A stretch of 64,000 bases of DNA from Bradyrhizobium sp. CIAT3101 (lineage in GTDB: Bacteria > Pseudomonadota > Alphaproteobacteria > Rhizobiales > Xanthobacteraceae). The notes under the pieces were generated by a model. The model was given only the letters and a program-made list of their open reading frames with translations. It searched no databases and was not told where the DNA came from. The stretch spans positions 4,051,001 through 4,115,000 of the forward strand of contig NZ_CP121634.1 in the NCBI RefSeq assembly GCF_029714945.1, in the 5' to 3' direction. Position numbers and translations under genes: made by a program. Below are positions 28,335 to 37,823 of the stretch, piece by piece; the first letter of the stretch is position 1, and each line of letters starts with the position of its first letter.

Positions 28335-28477
28335 GGATGCGAGAGCGTCGCGCTCCAACTCAAAGTGCGCATCTCCGCAAACGCGTGGCAGATAGCCACG
28401 AGCGCATACGTGTGGGCACGAACATTGCTTTTTCCTGGTGACTGCAAACGTGTCAGTCAAAAGGCAAAAAGAAACCA

Positions 28478-30028
28478 ATGTTCAAACTGAAGTCCTTCAT
28501 TCCGGCGCTGTTCGGCATGGCACTCGTTGCGGCGCCCGTGCACGCCGCAGGAAATCTCGTCGCGGTGCTTGAAGCGGAGATCGTCACGCTCGATCCGCAT
28601 TTCTCCACGGCCTATATTTCGCGCACCTTCGGCTACATGGTGTTCGACACGCTGTTCGCGAAGGACTCCAAGGGCGACGTCAAGCCGCAGATGGTGCAGG
28701 ACTGGAAGGTCTCCGCGGACGGCTTGACTTATACATTCACGCTGCGTGACGGCCTGAAATGGCATGACGGCCAACCAGTCACCGCGGCCGATTGCGTCGC
28801 GTCGCTGCGCCGCTGGGGCACCCGCAGCGCGCTCGGCCGCCGCATTTTTGCGATCTCGGCTTCGCTGGAGCCGACGGATGCAAAAACCTTCGTGCTGACG
28901 CTGAAGGAGCCATCCGGGCTCGTCATCGACGCGCTCGGCAATCCCGTCAGCCCCGTCGCCTTCATGATGCCCGAGCGCATCGCGAAAACGCCCGGCGATC
29001 AGCGCATCACCGAGATCATCGGCTCCGGCCCGTTTGTCTACAGCAAGGCCGATCACCGTACCGGCGACCGCATGATCCTGAAGAAATTCGCCGACTACGT
29101 GCCGCGCCCTGAGCCCGCCGATTTCCTGGCCGGCGGCAAGCGCGTCAACATCGACACGCTCGAGATCCGCGTTATTCCGGATGGCTCGACGGCGGCGTCC
29201 GCGCTGCAAGCCGGCGAAATCGACTTCATGCAATATGCGCCGTTCGATCTGCTCCCTCAGCTCGAGAAGAACTCACGCGTGAAGGTCGTCAATTTCACCG
29301 GCGGCAACATGTTCGCGGGCGCCTATCGCCTCAATGCCGCATCAAAACCGTTCGACGATCCCGCGATCCGGCGCGTGCTGTGGAAGCTGGTTGATCAGCG
29401 CGAGGTGCTCGACGCGCTCGGGCTCGATGCCAAATACGCCATGCCTTGTGCGACGTTCTTCACTTGCGGCACCGCCTATGAGAGCAAGGCCGGCATTGAG
29501 GCTGCGGCAAATCCCTCGATCGAAGCGGCGAAGGTGGCGCTGAAGGCGACGAAATATGCCGGCGAGCCGGTGGTCGTGATGGAGGCCAACGATCTCGAGG
29601 CCCCGCGCGTGTCGGCGCAGGTGTTGGCCGAGCGGCTGAAGGCGGCGGGCTTCAACGTCGATCTCCAGGTGATGGATTGGGCGAGCGTGCTGGCGCGCCG
29701 TGCCAAGAAGGAAGGCTGGAGCGTCTACGGCGTTCACGCCGGCGGTTTTGACCTCGGCTCGCCGCTGACCAACGTCATGGTCGCCTTCAACTGCGTCGAC
29801 TTCACCGGCTGGCAGTGCGATCCACGCATCACGCCGCTGATGGAAGCCTTTGCGAAAGCGCCTGCCGAAGCGGATCGCAAGGCAGTTGCCGGCGAGATCC
29901 AGAGCGTCATGTACGATCAGGCGCCCGCGATTCCGTGGGGCCAGTTCGCGCAGCCCGCCGCCTATCGCGCCACTCTGCGCGGTCTGATACCGTCCGCCAT
30001 CCCGGTGTTCTGGAACGTTGAGAAGTAA
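28478..30028 (+). CDS. ABC transporter substrate-binding protein, peptide/dipeptide family
   Basis: A 516-residue periplasmic binding protein of the SBP_bac_5 (DppA/OppA-like) family. Signal peptide 'FIPALFGMALVAAPVHA' is followed by the family opening 'LEAEIVTLDPHFSTAY' and 'WKVSADGLTYTFTLRDGLKW'. These proteins capture peptides, opines or other compounds for import. No permease or ATPase gene is adjacent; instead a GMC oxidoreductase gene follows after four bases, so the pair is probably one operon. Ligand is unknown. Confidence 0.9.
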   Translation: MFKLKSFIPALFGMALVAAPVHAAGNLVAVLEAEIVTLDPHFSTAYISRTFGYMVFDTLFAKDSKGDVKPQMVQDWKVSADGLTYTFTLRDGLKWHDGQPVTAADCVASLRRWGTRSALGRRIFAISASLEPTDAKTFVLTLKEPSGLVIDALGNPVSPVAFMMPERIAKTPGDQRITEIIGSGPFVYSKADHRTGDRMILKKFADYVPRPEPADFLAGGKRVNIDTLEIRVIPDGSTAASALQAGEIDFMQYAPFDLLPQLEKNSRVKVVNFTGGNMFAGAYRLNAASKPFDDPAIRRVLWKLVDQREVLDALGLDAKYAMPCATFFTCGTAYESKAGIEAAANPSIEAAKVALKATKYAGEPVVVMEANDLEAPRVSAQVLAERLKAAGFNVDLQVMDWASVLARRAKKEGWSVYGVHAGGFDLGSPLTNVMVAFNCVDFTGWQCDPRITPLMEAFAKAPAEADRKAVAGEIQSVMYDQAPAIPWGQFAQPAAYRATLRGLIPSAIPVFWNVEK

Positions 30029-30032
30029 CGCG

Positions 30033-31577
30033 ATGTACGATGTCATTGTTGTCGGCGGCGGCTCGGCTGGCGCCGCCGTGGCCGCGAGGCTCTCCGAGGA
30101 TCCCGCACGTCGCGTGCTGCTGTTAGAGGCGGGCCTCGATTGGCGCGCTGACGAAGCGCCCTGGGAGGTGAGGACGCCAAACCCGATCCCGATCATTCAC
30201 AAGCGCGAGTATCAGGAGAAATGGCAGTGGCCTGATCTCCTGACGCGCCGTGTGGCGGGGCAGGAGCCGCGCTTCTACTGGCGCGGCAAGGGGCTCGGCG
30301 GCTCGTCGATGATGAACGGCCAGATCGCCATTCGCGGCGTCGCGGATGCATTCGACGAATGGGCCGCCAATGGCTGCACCGGCTGGTCGGCCAGGGAGGT
30401 GATGCCGCTCTTCTCGGTGATCGAGGACGATCTCGAATTTGGCGATGCCGCAGGTCACGGCCGCGGCGGACCGTTGCCGGTCTATCGCGCGCCGCCGGAA
30501 AAATGGGGCCCGATCGATCGTGGCTTGCGCGATGCGGCGCTGGCAAGCGGCTATCCCTGGTGCGCCGATCTCAACGGCCCTGACGGTGAGGGCGTCGCCT
30601 GCTATCCCATCAACAGCCGCGACAGCCGCCGCATCACCACCAATGAGGGCTATCTGGAGCCTGCGCGCGGCCGCGCCAATCTGGAGATCCGGGGCAAGAC
30701 GCTGGTCGATCGCGTTCTGATCAGCGACGGCCGTGCGACGGGTCTGCGCGTTCACACCGAGGGGCAGGGCACCAGCGACATCAGCGCGCGCCAGATCGTG
30801 CTTTGCGCCGGTGCTATCCACAGCCCGGCGATCCTGCTGCGCTCGGGCATTGGGCCGGCCGACGAGCTGAAGGCGATGGGGATCGCGGTCGCGCGCGACC
30901 TGCCGGTGGGCCGCCACTTCTTCGATCATCCGCTGTTCCGCGCGACGATCCAGCTGCAGCAAAACCTGCGGCCCGCCGATCCCGACACCCGCCACACCAA
31001 TTGCTGCGTGACCTATTCGTCCGGTCTCGCCGATGGCGGCAAGCGCGACATGATCCTGATCGCGTTCAACCATCGCGGCATCGGCGTGCCCGGCGCGATC
31101 GGTGCCGGGCTGTTCAACGCCTATTCGCGCGGCACGCTCAAGCTCGCCTCCACCGATCCGTCCGTCGATCCCATCGTCGAGGAGAACATGCTTGCCGATC
31201 CCCGCGACATGCAGCGCATGTTGGATGCGGTGAAACGGCTGGCCGTGATCACCTCCCAGCCCGCACTTGCCGGTATCGCCGATTGGATCAGGCTGGCCGA
31301 CACCGATCTGACGCTGCCGCAGGCGGCGGCGCTGCCGGATCATGAACTCGACGCGCTTTTGCGCCGCGAAACCGGCGACATCCAGCACGCCGCCGGCAGT
31401 TGCCGCATGACCGGCGTCAACGATGCCGATGGTGTGGTCAATCCTGATGGCACCGTGAAGGGCATCTCGGGCCTGCGCGTCGCCGATGCCTCGATCATGC
31501 CGTCCGACTGCCGTGCCAACACCCACTTCACGACGGTGGTGATTGGCGAGGCGATCGCTCGGATGATGATGCGGTAG
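30033..31577 (+). CDS. GMC-family FAD oxidoreductase
   Basis: A 514-residue flavoenzyme of the glucose-methanol-choline family. The N-terminal FAD fold is 'YDVIVVGGGSAGAAVAARLS', followed by 'GKGLGGSSMMNG' (first GMC signature) and 'GAIHSPAILLRSGIGPADEL' (second signature); the C-terminus has 'HAAGSCRMTG' and 'ADASIMPSDCRANTH' carrying the catalytic region. It oxidises an alcohol of unknown identity. ATG at 30033 is preferred to a TTG at 30018 inside the upstream gene. Operon position after a solute-binding protein hints that it acts on the imported compound. Confidence 0.92.
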   Translation: MYDVIVVGGGSAGAAVAARLSEDPARRVLLLEAGLDWRADEAPWEVRTPNPIPIIHKREYQEKWQWPDLLTRRVAGQEPRFYWRGKGLGGSSMMNGQIAIRGVADAFDEWAANGCTGWSAREVMPLFSVIEDDLEFGDAAGHGRGGPLPVYRAPPEKWGPIDRGLRDAALASGYPWCADLNGPDGEGVACYPINSRDSRRITTNEGYLEPARGRANLEIRGKTLVDRVLISDGRATGLRVHTEGQGTSDISARQIVLCAGAIHSPAILLRSGIGPADELKAMGIAVARDLPVGRHFFDHPLFRATIQLQQNLRPADPDTRHTNCCVTYSSGLADGGKRDMILIAFNHRGIGVPGAIGAGLFNAYSRGTLKLASTDPSVDPIVEENMLADPRDMQRMLDAVKRLAVITSQPALAGIADWIRLADTDLTLPQAAALPDHELDALLRRETGDIQHAAGSCRMTGVNDADGVVNPDGTVKGISGLRVADASIMPSDCRANTHFTTVVIGEAIARMMMR

Positions 31578-31676
31578 CTCTGCGGGGGGCATACCCGCTC
31601 GGAATGACGGACGTTTCGAGACAGTGCCCCCCAGCCCAGATGACATGCGCGCGCGAACACGGTCGGCCCGTCATCT

Positions 31677-32069
31677 TCACATGTATTGTCTCACGCTTTG
31701 GAGAAATCGCTCTTTCTCGCCCGGTGCGTAACCTTGGGAAGCTCCATAATAGGGTTCATTGTATTGATTGTACGGCGCAGCCCGGGAGTGGATCGGCGGC
31801 CTGGGCGGCGCGTATGTTTGGCGGGAATTGCGCCGATTGCTCCCTCTGGCCTTCGTACCAACGTAATACGGGTTGAGGACGCACATCTGACCGTTAGCCG
31901 ACGCTCTGCATTGGTCCATCGTCGTATAGCTGCATCTGTAGTACGGGCTGGTTCCGAAAGAGACGACGTTCAGGCAAACGGGAAATGCCGGATCATATCT
32001 TTGAGCCCGGGCGTGCCCCGCTGTCAGGGCGATACCCACTGTCAAAATTGTCAAAGCCAATTTGCGCAT
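31677..32069 (-). CDS. DUF3551-type small secreted protein
   Basis: A 130-residue exported protein. Start at 32069 gives the signal peptide 'RKLALTILTVGIALTAGHA'. The mature part has the cysteine pattern of DUF3551 proteins: 'AFPVCLNV', 'YYRCSYTTMDQCRASANGQM' and 'CVLNPYY', then a proline/tyrosine-rich tail 'PYNQYNEPYYGASQGYAPG'. The family is abundant in Bradyrhizobium and its function is unknown. An upstream in-frame start adds 13 residues without a signal. It lies downstream of the convergent GMC gene and after chrA in the same direction. Confidence 0.8.
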   Translation of the reverse strand: MRKLALTILTVGIALTAGHARAQRYDPAFPVCLNVVSFGTSPYYRCSYTTMDQCRASANGQMCVLNPYYVGTKARGSNRRNSRQTYAPPRPPIHSRAAPYNQYNEPYYGASQGYAPGEKERFLQSVRQYM

Positions 32070-32205
32070 TGTGGCTTCCTCCACGTTGGCCCAACACACC
32101 GGTGGCACTCCGACCGTCGGCAGTACTGATCCAAGTCAATGCTCACGGAGTTCCGCGACTGTCCTGCTCGACAGGCGTTGCAGCACGGCCTCCAGCCTCG
32201 ACGCC

Positions 32206-33591
32206 CTAGATCACCCCCACCAGCCGCAACGCCACGCCGGCGGCGCAGCTGCCGGCGAGCACCGTCAGCATCCCGAGCTTGAACCGGAAGATCGCGGTCG
32301 CAGCCGCAATCGACAGCACGAGCGCGGGAATATCGACGCTCGTCAGCACGGGCCTGTCGAAATCCAGTGGGAAGGCATGCACCGGCACGGTCTCGCGGAA
32401 CAGGGTGTGCAGCGCGAACCAGATCGAGAGGTTGAGGATCACGCCGACGACGGCGGCGGTGATCGCGCTGAGGGCCCCGGCCAACCCCGTGTTGCCGCGC
32501 AGCCGCTCGATATAGGGGCCACCGACGAAGATCCAGAGGAAGCAGGGCGTGAAGGTGACCCAGGTCGCAAGCAGGCCGCCGAGCATGGCCGCCAGCATCG
32601 GCGACAGGCCGCTCGGGTCGCGATAGGCGGCCATGAAGCCGACGAACTGGAGCACCATGATGAGAGGGCCCGGCGTGGTCTCGGCCATGCCGAGCCCGTC
32701 GAGCATCTCGTGCGGCTTCAGCCAGTGATAATGCTCGACCGCCTGCTGGGCGACATAGGCCAGCACCGCGTAGGCGCCACCAAAGGTGACGAGCGCCATC
32801 TTGGTGAAGAACAGCGCGATCTGGCTGAACACGCTGGCTTGGCCCAGAACCGCAAGCAGCGCGATCACCGGCACGAGCCAAAGCGAAAGCCACAGGGCCG
32901 CGGTCCGGATCGCGCGCGGCGTGTTGGGGCGGACATGCTCGGGCACGGCTTCGCCGAGCATGCTGTCGATCACGGCACCGCTGTCGCCATGGCCGTGACC
33001 GGGAGGCGCAAATTCCGGCCGGCCGGCGCGGGCGCCGGCATAGCCGATCACGCCGGCGGCAATGATGATGATCGGGAAGGGGACCGCGAAGAAGAAGATT
33101 GCGACAAAGGCGATTGCGGCCAGCGCGATCATGATGCGGTTCTTCAGCGCCCGCTTGCCGACGCGGACAACGGCCTCGATGACGATGGCGAGCACCGCGG
33201 CCTTCAGTCCGAAGAACAGCGCCTCGACGAAGCTGACATTGCCATAGGCCGCATAGATGTAGCTCAGGCCCATGATGGCGATGATGCCGGGCAGGACGAA
33301 CAGCCCGCCCGCCATCAGCCCGCCGGCGGTGCGATGCATCAGCCAGCCGACATAGGTCGCGAGCTGCTGCGCCTCCGGTCCCGGCAGCAGCATGCAGTAA
33401 TTCAGCGCATGCAGGAAACGTCCCTCGGAGATCCAGTTCTTCTCCTCGACCAGGATGCGGTGCATCACCGCGATCTGGCCCGCCGGCCCGCCGAAGCTGA
33501 GGCAGGCGACGCGGAGCCAGACGCGAAAGGCTTCACCGAAGCTGACGCCGTGACCGGCATCAGCTTCTGCTTGGGCGTTACGGATATCCAT
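32206..33591 (-). CDS. chrA: Chromate transporter
   Basis: A 461-residue CHR-family inner-membrane protein that expels chromate. It consists of two homologous halves, each with the family motif: 'FGGPAGQIAVMHRILV' and 'PGPEAQQLATYVGWL' in the first, 'FGGAYAVLAYVAQQAVEHY' and 'TTPGPLIMVLQFVGF' in the second, plus about ten membrane helices. The start shares one base with the stop of chrB upstream (TGATG), so the two are coupled. Start at 33591 is chosen over a longer frame that would run inside chrB. Confidence 0.95.
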   Translation of the reverse strand: MDIRNAQAEADAGHGVSFGEAFRVWLRVACLSFGGPAGQIAVMHRILVEEKNWISEGRFLHALNYCMLLPGPEAQQLATYVGWLMHRTAGGLMAGGLFVLPGIIAIMGLSYIYAAYGNVSFVEALFFGLKAAVLAIVIEAVVRVGKRALKNRIMIALAAIAFVAIFFFAVPFPIIIIAAGVIGYAGARAGRPEFAPPGHGHGDSGAVIDSMLGEAVPEHVRPNTPRAIRTAALWLSLWLVPVIALLAVLGQASVFSQIALFFTKMALVTFGGAYAVLAYVAQQAVEHYHWLKPHEMLDGLGMAETTPGPLIMVLQFVGFMAAYRDPSGLSPMLAAMLGGLLATWVTFTPCFLWIFVGGPYIERLRGNTGLAGALSAITAAVVGVILNLSIWFALHTLFRETVPVHAFPLDFDRPVLTSVDIPALVLSIAAATAIFRFKLGMLTVLAGSCAAGVALRLVGVI

Positions 33592-34409
33592 CACGCCTTC
33601 ACCTTGTTGGTCGGCCAATTGTGGGTCTCGCCCGTGGCGTCGCGGCACCAGCGGTAGAAGGAATCGTAGAGCAGCATGCCGGCCTCGAGCTGTTCGAGGT
33701 CGTCATCGTACATCCGCGACAGCCCGAGAGACGCGGCGAGCAGGCCGGGCGCTTCCGGTGCGAGATCCGGCCGCGCGGTGTCGGCGCCGCGCACCAGCGT
33801 GGCCAGCCGCAGCAACGCCGGCGTCGCAACGCCGAACTCCTCGATCATGACGTCGAAGGTGCAGAGCTCGCCGCGGTGGCTCCAGAACACGTTCTCGATG
33901 TCGAAGGGCGCGGCACTGAACCGCTCGCCGACGGCGACCACTTCGGACGGCGCCACATACAGAAACACCGCGTTGGGATCGACGAAGCGGCGGATCAGCC
34001 AGGGGCAGGCGATGCGGTCGACCTTGGGCCGCGCCCGCGTGACCCAGACGGTGCGTCCCTTGGTATCGCGCGGGGGGAGCTTGCGGGTGTCGAGCAACGG
34101 CAGCTTCGCTTCCTTCCAGCCCTCGAAGCCGCCGTCGAGAGTCTCGGCCTCCACGCCGAGCTGCCTGAGCCAGGCTGCGGTGCCCTGTGCGAGCTTGCCG
34201 CCGCGCAGACAGGAAACGATGGCGGAACGGCCGGCAAATGCGCCGCCCCATTCCGCAACGGTCTCGTGGCTGAACCTGACAGAGCCGGGGATCAGTCGCC
34301 GGTCGGCGGCAAAATCCTCCTCCGTCCGGACATCGATCAGAGCAGGGGCATTGGCCGTGCCGATCAGGCGCGCCAATTTGTCGGATGATATGGTCGTGAA
34401 CGTTGACAT
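33591..34409 (-). CDS. chrB: Rhodanese-ChrB fusion, chromate resistance protein
   Basis: A 272-residue fusion. Residues 1 to about 105 form a rhodanese domain with the active-site loop 'IVSCLRGGKLAQ'; the rest is the ChrB C-terminal domain: 'RTVWVTRARPKVDRIACPWL', 'FVDPNAVFLYV' and 'FDVMIEEFGV'. Classical ChrB carries a different N-terminal domain and acts as a chromate-responsive regulator, so this version may act in sulfur chemistry or chromate sensing instead; that is inference. An ATG at 34409 is preceded by gaggac. Coupled to chrA. Confidence 0.9.
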   Translation of the reverse strand: MSTFTTISSDKLARLIGTANAPALIDVRTEEDFAADRRLIPGSVRFSHETVAEWGGAFAGRSAIVSCLRGGKLAQGTAAWLRQLGVEAETLDGGFEGWKEAKLPLLDTRKLPPRDTKGRTVWVTRARPKVDRIACPWLIRRFVDPNAVFLYVAPSEVVAVGERFSAAPFDIENVFWSHRGELCTFDVMIEEFGVATPALLRLATLVRGADTARPDLAPEAPGLLAASLGLSRMYDDDLEQLEAGMLLYDSFYRWCRDATGETHNWPTNKVKA

Positions 34410-34659
34410 GATGCGTCCTCGCATAAAGCAAACGGGACGCGATACTTGGGCATGTCGCCTCGTGGGGAGATCGCTCAAATCCCCATGGCGCTGATTACAA
34501 CGAAACTCCGCGACACTGTCAATCGCTGGTTTCATCCGCATTGAACGTTAGAAAGATATGCTGTGGCCGCCTATAGTCCTCAGTGGAAGCGGAATTCTGC
34601 GGCGGAAGCGGGGTTGATCCTCGGTCGCAGCAAGTCGGCGCTGCAGGGAAGGATCAAGG

Positions 34660-35484
34660 ATGACACGCAAGATCACGCTCGCTCTCGCCGTCGCGGCATT
34701 CGCGCTGTCCGCCCAGGCTGCGTTCGCGCAAAAGCCGGGCGTCGAGAAACTCTACATCATGAATTGCGGGGAGGGGGTTGCCGGCGACATCGGGCGCTGG
34801 TCGCCCGGGGTGAACGAAGGCCAGTCGATGGATTTCGTCGACACCTGCTATCTCATCAAGCACAGCCAGGGTTGGTTCCTGTGGGATACCGGCATCCCCG
34901 ACGCGGTTGCGGCGATGCCTAACGGGCTTGCGCCGGCCGATCCGAAGGCCGTGACCTGGAAGCGGCCGAAGACGCTCGCCGCCCAGCTGGAGCAGATCGG
35001 CGTCAAGCCCGCCGACATCAAGGCCATGGGCGTCTCGCATACGCATCCCGATCACATCGGCAATGTCGAGATGTTTCCACAGGCAACCCTCTACGTGCAG
35101 AAGGCCGAATATGACTGGCCCGGCGCGAACAACGAACCGCGCTTCAAGCCGTCGCATCCGGTCGAGCTGCTTAGCGGCGACAAGGACGTGTTCGGCGATG
35201 GCAGCATCACCATCCTCTCGACGCCCGGTCACACGCCGGGGCACCAGTCGCTGCTGGTGAAATTGCCGAAGACCGGAGCGGTCGTGCTTTCCGGTGACGC
35301 CGCCCACTTCAAGAGCAATTGGGAGAACCGGCGCGTTCCCGTCAACAATGTCAGCAAGGACCAGTCGGTCGCCTCGATGCAGAAGATTGCCGACACGCTG
35401 ACCAAGGAGAAGGGGCAGCTCTGGATCAACCACGACAAGGCCCAGCGCGACAGCCAGAAGATGTCGCCGGAGTTTTATGACTAG
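34660..35484 (+). CDS. Secreted metallo-beta-lactamase-fold hydrolase (AHL lactonase-like)
   Basis: A 274-residue protein with a signal peptide ('KITLALAVAAFALSAQAAFA') and the binuclear zinc motif 'SHTHPDHIGN', later 'STPGHTPGHQSLLV' and 'LSGDAAHFK'. Overall order matches the N-acyl homoserine lactonase group (AttM/AiiB-like). Known members of that group are mostly cytosolic, so a periplasmic location is unusual and the substrate may be another lactone or ester. It is divergent from chrB and stands next to a transporter gene. Confidence 0.85.
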   Translation: MTRKITLALAVAAFALSAQAAFAQKPGVEKLYIMNCGEGVAGDIGRWSPGVNEGQSMDFVDTCYLIKHSQGWFLWDTGIPDAVAAMPNGLAPADPKAVTWKRPKTLAAQLEQIGVKPADIKAMGVSHTHPDHIGNVEMFPQATLYVQKAEYDWPGANNEPRFKPSHPVELLSGDKDVFGDGSITILSTPGHTPGHQSLLVKLPKTGAVVLSGDAAHFKSNWENRRVPVNNVSKDQSVASMQKIADTLTKEKGQLWINHDKAQRDSQKMSPEFYD

Positions 35485-35566
35485 CTTCGCCGGCGCCCTG
35501 TTGCCACCATGATGGCAGCAGGGCTGTGCTAGGCGCCTCCAAAAAGCTCCCGATCAGGAGGCGGCT

Positions 35567-36445
35567 GTGGGGGAATGGCTCGGGGTCGCGATCGCTCTGG
35601 CGTCGAGCAGCATCGGCGGCACCGCTGCTGCGATCACCCGTTACCTCGTCGTCGGCGCCGATCCGGTCCTGCTGGCGATCCTGCGCTGGGGGATCGGTTT
35701 CATGTGTCTGCTGCCGTGCGCGCTGCTGCTGCGCGTCCGCTGGCCGCAGCGGCCGGACTGGCCGGCCGTGATGGCGCTCGGCATCTGCTTCTTTGGCCTG
35801 TTCTTCATCCTCTACAACATCGCTGTGTCCTACACGACCGCCGCCCGCGCCAGTCTCGCGCTGGCGACGCTGCCGCTCCACACCATGGTGGTCGGAGCGA
35901 TCCTTGGCGTGGAGCGGCTGACGGCGCGAAAGATCGTCGGCGTCGGCATTGCCGTGCTCGGTGTTGCCGCGGCGTTGGCCGTGGGCCTGGCACAAAGCCC
36001 GCCCGGTTCCTGGCGCGGCGAGCTGATCATGACCGGTGCGGTGTTCTGCATGGCCTTCTACAACGTGCTGTCACGGCCGCTGATGCAGCGCTCCAGCGCG
36101 CTCGGGTTTCTGACGGTCGGCATGGGCGCGGGCGCTGCGGTGCTGGTGCTCGTGGGTCTTGCGAAGGGCAGCTTTGCCGCGCTCGACCATTTCACGATGG
36201 CGCAATGGATTGCCGGGATCTATCTCGGCGCCGGCGGCGGCGCGCTCGCCTTCATCCTCTGGGTGATGGCGCTGGCGCGCGCGACGCCAACCCGCGTTGC
36301 CAATACGATGACGGTCAATCCGATCGCGGCAACCTTGCTGGCGGCACTGCTGATCGGCGAGCCGATCACGCCAAATCTGCTGATCGGGCTGGTTGCCGTG
36401 TTCGCCGGCATCGGGATCGCGACGAGCCAGCCGAAGCCGGCCTAG
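35567..36445 (+). CDS. DMT-superfamily (EamA) transporter
   Basis: A 292-residue inner-membrane protein with ten predicted helices in two EamA repeats, the second beginning near 'AMQ' as 'GELIMTGAVFCMAFYNVLS'. The start is a GTG with the preceding caggaggcgg. Members export amino acids, sugars or other metabolites; substrate unknown. 'NTMTVNPIAATLLAALLIGE' is the usual EamA end. Its stop overlaps the stop of the opposite-strand small gene through a shared ctag. Confidence 0.9.
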   Translation: MGEWLGVAIALASSSIGGTAAAITRYLVVGADPVLLAILRWGIGFMCLLPCALLLRVRWPQRPDWPAVMALGICFFGLFFILYNIAVSYTTAARASLALATLPLHTMVVGAILGVERLTARKIVGVGIAVLGVAAALAVGLAQSPPGSWRGELIMTGAVFCMAFYNVLSRPLMQRSSALGFLTVGMGAGAAVLVLVGLAKGSFAALDHFTMAQWIAGIYLGAGGGALAFILWVMALARATPTRVANTMTVNPIAATLLAALLIGEPITPNLLIGLVAVFAGIGIATSQPKPA

Positions 36446-36633
36446 CTTTTCGGCGCGGTGACCGGCGGCGGGCTCGTATCCGGCGTCTTCTTCGGCTTCA
36501 GCGTTCCGGCATAGAACGAGACCAACCACACCAGCAGGATGGCGAGGAGATAGACGCCCCAGGCCTGCGGTGGCGTCATGGCCCAGCGCAGGAGGCCTTT
36601 GAAGGTACGGGGCGGGGTTTTGTCGTCGGTCAT
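36442..36633 (-). CDS. Small single-span membrane protein of unknown function
   Basis: A 63-residue protein with one membrane helix, 'WGVYLLAILLVWLVSFYAG', a charged N-terminal part ('TPPRTFKGLLRW') and a proline-rich tail 'TPDTSPPPVTAPKS'. It follows the MFS gene (36666-37823) in the same direction after 32 bases, so may be co-transcribed with it. No family recognised. Confidence 0.65.
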   Translation of the reverse strand: MTDDKTPPRTFKGLLRWAMTPPQAWGVYLLAILLVWLVSFYAGTLKPKKTPDTSPPPVTAPKS

Positions 36634-36665
36634 GGCTGCGCTTGTGCGCGAAAGCGACCGCACGG

Positions 36666-37823
36666 TCAATCGGCCCGCTTCTCGGCGCGGATCAGGAACA
36701 GCGCGGCCAGCGCTGACAGGCTGAGGGCGGACGAGACCATCAGCACCTTGGCGCCCATGACGTCGATCAGCAGCCCGAAGGCCAGCGGCGCCACCGCCTG
36801 CGCCATTCGCGCCGGCGCGCCGATGATACCGAGGCGATAGCCGAAATCTTTCGGGCCGAAGATCGCGAGCGGCAGCGTTCCGCGGGCGATTGTCAAAATG
36901 CCATTGCCGGAGCCGTGCAGCAGCGCAAAGGCGCTCGCGGCGGGCGCGCCGAAGATGGCGACGACGGCCGCTCCGATCGGGTGGGTGAGGCAGGCGAGCC
37001 GCGTCGACCACAGCGGATGGAAGCGGCTGAGAACGCTGGCTTCGAGAATGCGCGCGATCACCTGCGCCGGGCCGATCAGCGCGCCGGCCGCGATCGCCTC
37101 GACATGGGTCGCGCCCGTTGCCTCGAGGATGCGCGGGAAATGTACGGCCATGGCGCCGGTGACGGTCCAGACCGCCGCAAAGACGAAGGCGAGCAGGATC
37201 ATGGTCCGGTCGAGCGGGACGTGCGGTTTCTCCGCCGTTGCCGCGGCCTGCTTCGCCCCCTTGATCGCCGGCAGCATGAAGAAGTTGAGCGGCAGGCCGA
37301 TCAGGATATTGGCGGCAGCCCAGGCGAAACAGGTGTCGCGCCAGCCGATATGGGCGAGCCCCCAGGCGGTGAGGGGCCAGCCGACGGTTGAGGCAAAGCC
37401 CGCCATCAGCGTGATGCCGGTGATCGAGCCGCGTGCCTCCGTGCCGTAGATGCGGCCGAGCGCGGCGAAAGCAGCATCGTAGAGCCCCATCGCCATGCCG
37501 GTGCCGAGTACGAGCCAGGCAAACGCCATCACCGCGACCGATTGCGAGAAACCAAGCAGCACGAGGCCTGCAGCGATCGTCAGGTTCGAGGCCGACAGCA
37601 CCTGCCGCCCGCCGACGAGGTCGATCTGCCGGCCGATGCGCGGCCCCAGCATCGCCGAGATCACCAGCGAGGCCGAGAACGCGCCGAAGATCCAGTTGGT
37701 GGAGATGCCGAGGTCGTGCGCCATCGGGTCGGCGATCAGGGCCGGCAAATAATAGCTGGAGGCCCAGGCCAGGGTCTGCGTCGTGCCGAGCGCCAGGATG
37801 ATCGGAAGCTGGCGCTGGCTCAT
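36666..37823 (-). CDS. MFS transporter
   Basis: A 385-residue major facilitator with about twelve helices. Start at 37823 opens 'MSQRQLPIILALGTTQTLAW', immediately entering the first helix; the longer frame upstream is unconserved. 'GPRIGRQIDLVGGRQVL' is the loop 2-3 motif of the superfamily. 'IWTG'-type substrate motifs are not seen, so the substrate is unknown. Probably an efflux or uptake carrier for a small molecule. Confidence 0.88.
   Translation of the reverse strand: MSQRQLPIILALGTTQTLAWASSYYLPALIADPMAHDLGISTNWIFGAFSASLVISAMLGPRIGRQIDLVGGRQVLSASNLTIAAGLVLLGFSQSVAVMAFAWLVLGTGMAMGLYDAAFAALGRIYGTEARGSITGITLMAGFASTVGWPLTAWGLAHIGWRDTCFAWAAANILIGLPLNFFMLPAIKGAKQAAATAEKPHVPLDRTMILLAFVFAAVWTVTGAMAVHFPRILEATGATHVEAIAAGALIGPAQVIARILEASVLSRFHPLWSTRLACLTHPIGAAVVAIFGAPAASAFALLHGSGNGILTIARGTLPLAIFGPKDFGYRLGIIGAPARMAQAVAPLAFGLLIDVMGAKVLMVSSALSLSALAALFLIRAEKRAD

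Noticed and set aside
25722..28478. Very long minus-strand open frame (918 codons)
   Set aside because: Antisense to parC and the small secreted protein gene; composition typical of a GC artefact.
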